This document shows positions 60,320-64,000 of a stretch of 64,000 bases of DNA, piece by piece; positions within the stretch are counted from its first letter, which is position 1; each line of letters opens with the position of its first letter. The translations under genes and the position numbers were made by a program. This stretch comes from Lanius collurio (lineage: Eukaryota > Chordata > Aves > Passeriformes > Laniidae), in NCBI GenBank assembly GCA_020086605.1, contig JACBWW010000007.1:21538129-21602128 (forward strand), read 5' to 3'. Below the pieces are notes generated by a model. It saw only the letters and a program-made list of their open reading frames with translations, had not been told where the DNA came from and ran no database searches.

Positions 60320-61199
60320 CTCATGGTTGGTAACTTACAGAGAATTTTTTCCCTTTGACAGTCTTAGGAACAGCTAAGTGAGCCGAGGTTCTTCTGCAGG
60401 CCATGGTGAAGACCATGGTGAAGCAAGTTGTCCCCCTGCAGCCCATGGAGATCCATGGGGGATGCAGAGATCCTATCACAGCCCGTGGGGGAGGTGTCAG
60501 AGTGGGGGGATGGCTGGAGGAAGCTGAGTTCCAGTAGAAGACCCGGTGGAGAGAGAGGGCCCTGCTCCCAGGCTGGAGCAGCCTGTCCTTGGAGGGCTGT
60601 ACCACATGGAAAGAGAGACCCAGGGAGCAGCAGTTTTGGGAGGGCTGTGTGCCCTGGGAGGGGCTCACAGCAGGTTTGGGAGGGCTCTGTGCCCTGGGAG
60701 GGGCTCACAGCAGGTTTGGGAGGGCTCTGTGCCCTGGGAGGGGCTTACACTGCAGCTGGTGTGGCAGGACTGCTGTTTGTGAGATGGGAGCCACATTGGG
60801 GAAGTTTATGGAGAGCTGCCTCCCGTGGGAGGGCCCCCACGGTGCAGCAGGGGAAGGACGATTCTCCCTGAGCAGCGGAAGATCTTGGGTGATGAACTGA
60901 CCAAACCCTCATGCCCTGTCTCCCTGCGCTGTTGGTGGGAAGGAGGGAGGGGCTGGGGGAAGAAAATGTAATTTTAAGGGCTTATTTTACTTTTCGTTAT
61001 CCTCCTCTGATTCTGTTAGTAATGAATTCACTTTGTACCTCTAAGCCAAGCCTGGTTTGCCGTTGGAGTGTTTTATCACAGTCTTTACTCATGAGGCCTT
61101 CATTAAATTTTTCTCTCTCCTCTGCCCAGCTGTGGCAGGGGAGGGTGAGTGAGTGACTTTTGTGGGTGATTGGCATTTGGCCAGTGTCGAACCATGACA
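60320..61199 (+). mobile_element. ERVL-type LTR (copy 3) with U3 tandem repeats
   Basis: The 3' end (ggcatttggccagtgtcga, then ACCATGACA at 61191-61199) and the preceding blocks (ttattttacttttcgttatc; ctctgattctgttagtaatg; cctctgcccagctgtggcag) correspond to the family seen at 48480-49154 and 52773-52965, but diverged enough to be a different subfamily. U3 is GC-rich and holds three tandem 40 bp units (60633-60753). The poly(A) signal position reads AATGAA. The 5' end is uncertain (about 60320). The four overlapping frames here reflect the repeat, not a protein. Confidence 0.65.
60633..60753 (+). repeat. Three 40 bp tandem units in LTR U3
   Basis: Units at 60633-60673 (41 bases, one extra T), 60674-60713 and 60714-60753. 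Units 2 and 3 are identical for about 34 bases. The motif 'ctgtgccctgggaggggct' recurs in each. As 40 is not a multiple of three, each unit is read in a new phase, which produces three look-alike short frames. Confidence 0.92.
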
Positions 61200-63245
61200 A
61201 CCTGAAACTAAGACAGTTCCTAATACATAATAAGCCCTACCATATATGGAAAAAGAGAATGAAAATGAAACAACAGAAAAAATGTCACACTCTTGTTTAG
61301 GATAAACACATCTAAGGATGATTAGAATGTAAAATTCAGTGTTAATTAACTAACTACAAAATAATGCACCTCTGACTCTTTATGCACTATGACAGACTGT
61401 AAATCATCTTTTATTACTTGGGAAAGAGGTTCAGAAGCCAGTACAGAGCATTGGCTGCAACAACTGTGTGCTCAGTAATGGAGGGGAGCGGTGAAGGGTA
61501 GAGGGGTAGGGAGGGAAGGATGGAGAAGAAAAAGTCCTATAAGGTTGGAATGGAGAACGAGAACAAAATATAGACATGTCAATTGACATCCACCATGTAT
61601 GCATGCTTTGAGTTAGGATTTCTGTGTCCCAGGAGGATGTAGGGTAGAACTGATAAGTCTTCAAAAAGGGATAAACGACATGACAAGGTGTTGGCTTCTC
61701 GGAAATGGGGAGTTGCTGAAATTTCTAAAACAATGTGTGTAAGAAAATTACAGGAAATGCTAATTTGCTAGTTATAAAATACATTAAGTGGAAGAAATTA
61801 ATTATCAGGCACATTTTAGATTTTTTTAAGGAGAGAAAGGGACTGCTTAATTTAGGGCATATCTAACTCATGGCAGTTGTTATTGGGCACTCTGAAGGTG
61901 CAAAATACGGAGAGATTCTCAGAAGGGTTATGAATTTTACCAGAGGGTTCATGGCTCCAAAAGCATCTAACATTGTGGATACTGACATTTATTAATTTTT
62001 TATTATGCTCAATATTAGCATGAAATTTGTCTTTTCTAATTCTAGAAAGGAAAAAAAAAATTACTAAAAATTTTCCCTTCCCTAAAAAAATGTTTGATTC
62101 TTAATATACCTTGTATACATACACAGATATTTTAGGGAATGCACTATTATGTATTTCTATGCACACACTCAAGAACTGTATCTAGTACTACTCCCAGGTT
62201 GGAACTGTATGTGGTTAGATTGGAAGATATTTTATCAAATTTAAAAGAATCCTAATTTAATTAAGGTGGACAAGCACCAAAATGCACAACTGCAGTTGAT
62301 GGCTTAAAGACATAATGAGAAATGTATCCTTGACACAAATTAGATATAAATGTATTTAGGAGATTGGCATCTGTAGTACATTTGCCACCTTGTTCCTGAT
62401 ATGAATGTCTTGTCAGAAAAAAAGTTCAGCATGCAGTCAAATGTGTCATTAGACTATCATTTTTTTTTTTTTTCCCAATCAGCTGCATGACTGTTAGCAG
62501 CCATCTAGATTGCTGAATTCTGCTCATGGCAAACAGAAGGTGGGAGTTGTTCTCCATTTCCAGTCCAACCTTATTCGAAGTGATATCAAACTAAAAATTG
62601 CATTTTTTTTCTCTCAGAAACCTATAATATAGACATCACAGGCAACTAAAAGAAATGTTGTTTGACTCATTAGCACCATCATAAAAAGACTAAAGACTGT
62701 TAAATAGAATTTACTGAAATATAAATTAATATAAAGTGTCACCTGAGATTTCTTGCCCTGGCAGATATATCTATCCAGTCATGGGTTTATCACAAGAAAA
62801 TGAGGAAGATTGTCAGTATTATGAATGAAAAAATGCAGTATCTTAAATTTGTCACAGAAAGGGAGGGCACTATAAATATTTTCTGGTTTAAATGTCTAAG
62901 ACTTGCTTGTCTCCAGCAAGTGTGACAGAGTTATTTTCTATATGCTGAAAAATATTACCACTCTTAAACTTTTTTCTCTTGTCTGCTAAAACACTTTTCA
63001 GTTCTTCAGGATCTTCATGAATGTCCTTATGTCATCACTGAATTTTCTCAGGAAAACTTCACTTTATCTAGTCTTCATGAGCTTATCTAGACATAACTGT
63101 TAGCCTCTTATTGCCTGTAATTCAAAAAATTAATCAGCAATTCACATTTTGGGGCGAGGGGGCAATTAATAGACCACCTGATGTACCTGGAAAAGCAGGC
63201 TAACTTTTTGACCTGCAAAAACCTCCTTAGGTGTTACTACCTCTA

Positions 63246-63248
<3 letters not shown>
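61200..63248. other. AT-rich unique DNA, no gene seen
   Basis: About 2 kb without recognisable repeats apart from a purine-rich patch at 61480-61535 and a T-run at 62460-62474. Confidence 0.5.
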
Positions 63249-63302
<54 letters not shown>

Positions 63303-63346
63303 GGGGTTTTTTTTTGTTTTTTGTTTTTATTTTGTAAATTATAATG

Positions 63347-63383
<37 letters not shown>

Positions 63384-63428
63384 GGGTGTTTTTTTTGTTT
63401 TTTGTTTTTATTTTGTAAATTATAATGT
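63249..63428. repeat. Duplicated compound microsatellite (CT)n(TA)n
   Basis: Two tandem copies of one block: (CT)n, then (TA)n, then GGG(T)G, T-runs with single G, and 'attttgtaaattataatgt'. Copy 1 is 63249-63347 and copy 2 is 63348-63428. They differ mainly in CT and TA repeat number and in one base after the TA run. Confidence 0.93.
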
Positions 63429-64000
63429 TTTGGAAGTAAGTAAAATAGAACCTTTATTCTGTAATTTATTTTGTTTAGTGTATGATCTATGAACTTTCAA
63501 AAGCCTAATCTTTCAAAGCTTAAACTGAAAAAAAATCTTTGAAAGAATTGAAGGAATCTTTGAAATAAAAATCTTCATGATTGCACATTGACTGGGTATC
63601 AGTAATCAAAAAGCATTTTCTTCAGATATCTTACTTCCTGTGATTGGCAGTTTAATAAAAAGGCTCTGGGATAGTGATATTCTTTAGAATAGAATAATAA
63701 TAAAATGACAAAAATTTCCTTTGCTCTCTTGAATTATCCTAGATAATTTACCAGTTTTGATTGAAAGTAATCCACTGGTTAACCACTTTCCAGCCCCCTC
63801 CTTTAAAATGATTACAACTTATTTCACTCTGTTTTGAAATACATATCTTTAGTTTATCATTTGAATAAGCAGTGCAAAGTCTTTGGATTACTGCACATAA
63901 TAACCTGTAATTAAACAGAAACAGCTTATGGGAACATTTCAAAACAATTCTTTGTTCAGTTCCTGATGATTTACTTGATTGTAGTGATTCCTAATGAGCT
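63429..64000. other. AT-rich DNA, no gene seen
   Basis: Nothing recognised to the right edge. Confidence 0.45.

Noticed and set aside
60321..60900. Up to five overlapping 78-147 codon frames on both strands with repeated Gly/Trp-rich segments
   Set aside because: They are the three phases (and antisense) of a 40 bp tandem repeat inside an LTR.
1..64000. CRISPR arrays, bacterial operons, integrons or other prokaryotic systems
   Set aside because: No spaced direct repeats, ribosome binding sites or dense coding; all signs point to a bird nuclear genome.

Overview
This window is non-coding bird DNA, most likely from a songbird. The evidence is several CR1 (chicken repeat 1) LINEs with the typical avian 3' tail, a SINE with a tRNA-Ile-like head and a CR1 tail (the TguSINE1 design known from zebra finch), and several avian ERVL- and ERVK-type LTRs, all in an AT-rich background. 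No open reading frame longer than about 170 codons exists, and none of those present reads as a cellular protein. I see no convincing protein-coding gene, rRNA gene, tRNA gene or CRISPR array, and call it a gene desert or very long intron. Family names come from memory of avian repeat consensus sequences; no database search was possible.

Layout. 1-470: CpG-dense left edge with two opposed CCAAT boxes, probably the promoter margin of a gene lying off the left side. 470-2168: AT-rich DNA with an A-rich tract. 2169-2766: old ERVL-type LTR. 2982-3141: 160 bp polypurine tract. 3238-4258: CR1 interrupted by a SINE. 4260-24040: mostly AT-rich unique DNA with one CR1 endonuclease fragment (about 10.03-10.43 kb) and a non-coding element candidate near 18.8 kb. 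24041-24330: unassigned repeat-like block. 24981-25625: class II solo LTR with a clean 6 bp target-site duplication. 30349-31095: minus-strand CR1 with an internal deletion. 33570-34270: plus-strand CR1, followed by a degraded LTR to about 35.2 kb. 37590-38055: candidate conserved non-coding element ending in a perfect 20 bp palindrome. 40547-41172: probable LTR. 41280-42615: long CR1 remnant. 47596-47665: possible small exon. 48480-49154, 52773-52965 (minus) and about 60320-61199: three copies of one ERVL-type LTR family. 54528-54797: young-looking class II solo LTR. 57680-58500: GC-rich block followed by a CR1 tail. 59463-60235: probable ERV/LTR fragment. 63249-63428: duplicated compound microsatellite.

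No genes here work together. What the window records is successive insertion: CR1 copies broken by stops, deletions and lost catalytic residues; a SINE placed inside one of them; and LTRs, two of which keep intact ends and target duplications. I did not find a previously undescribed biological system. The items most worth checking are the candidate non-coding elements, the possible exon at 47.6 kb, the CpG-rich left edge, and the unassigned GC-rich blocks.
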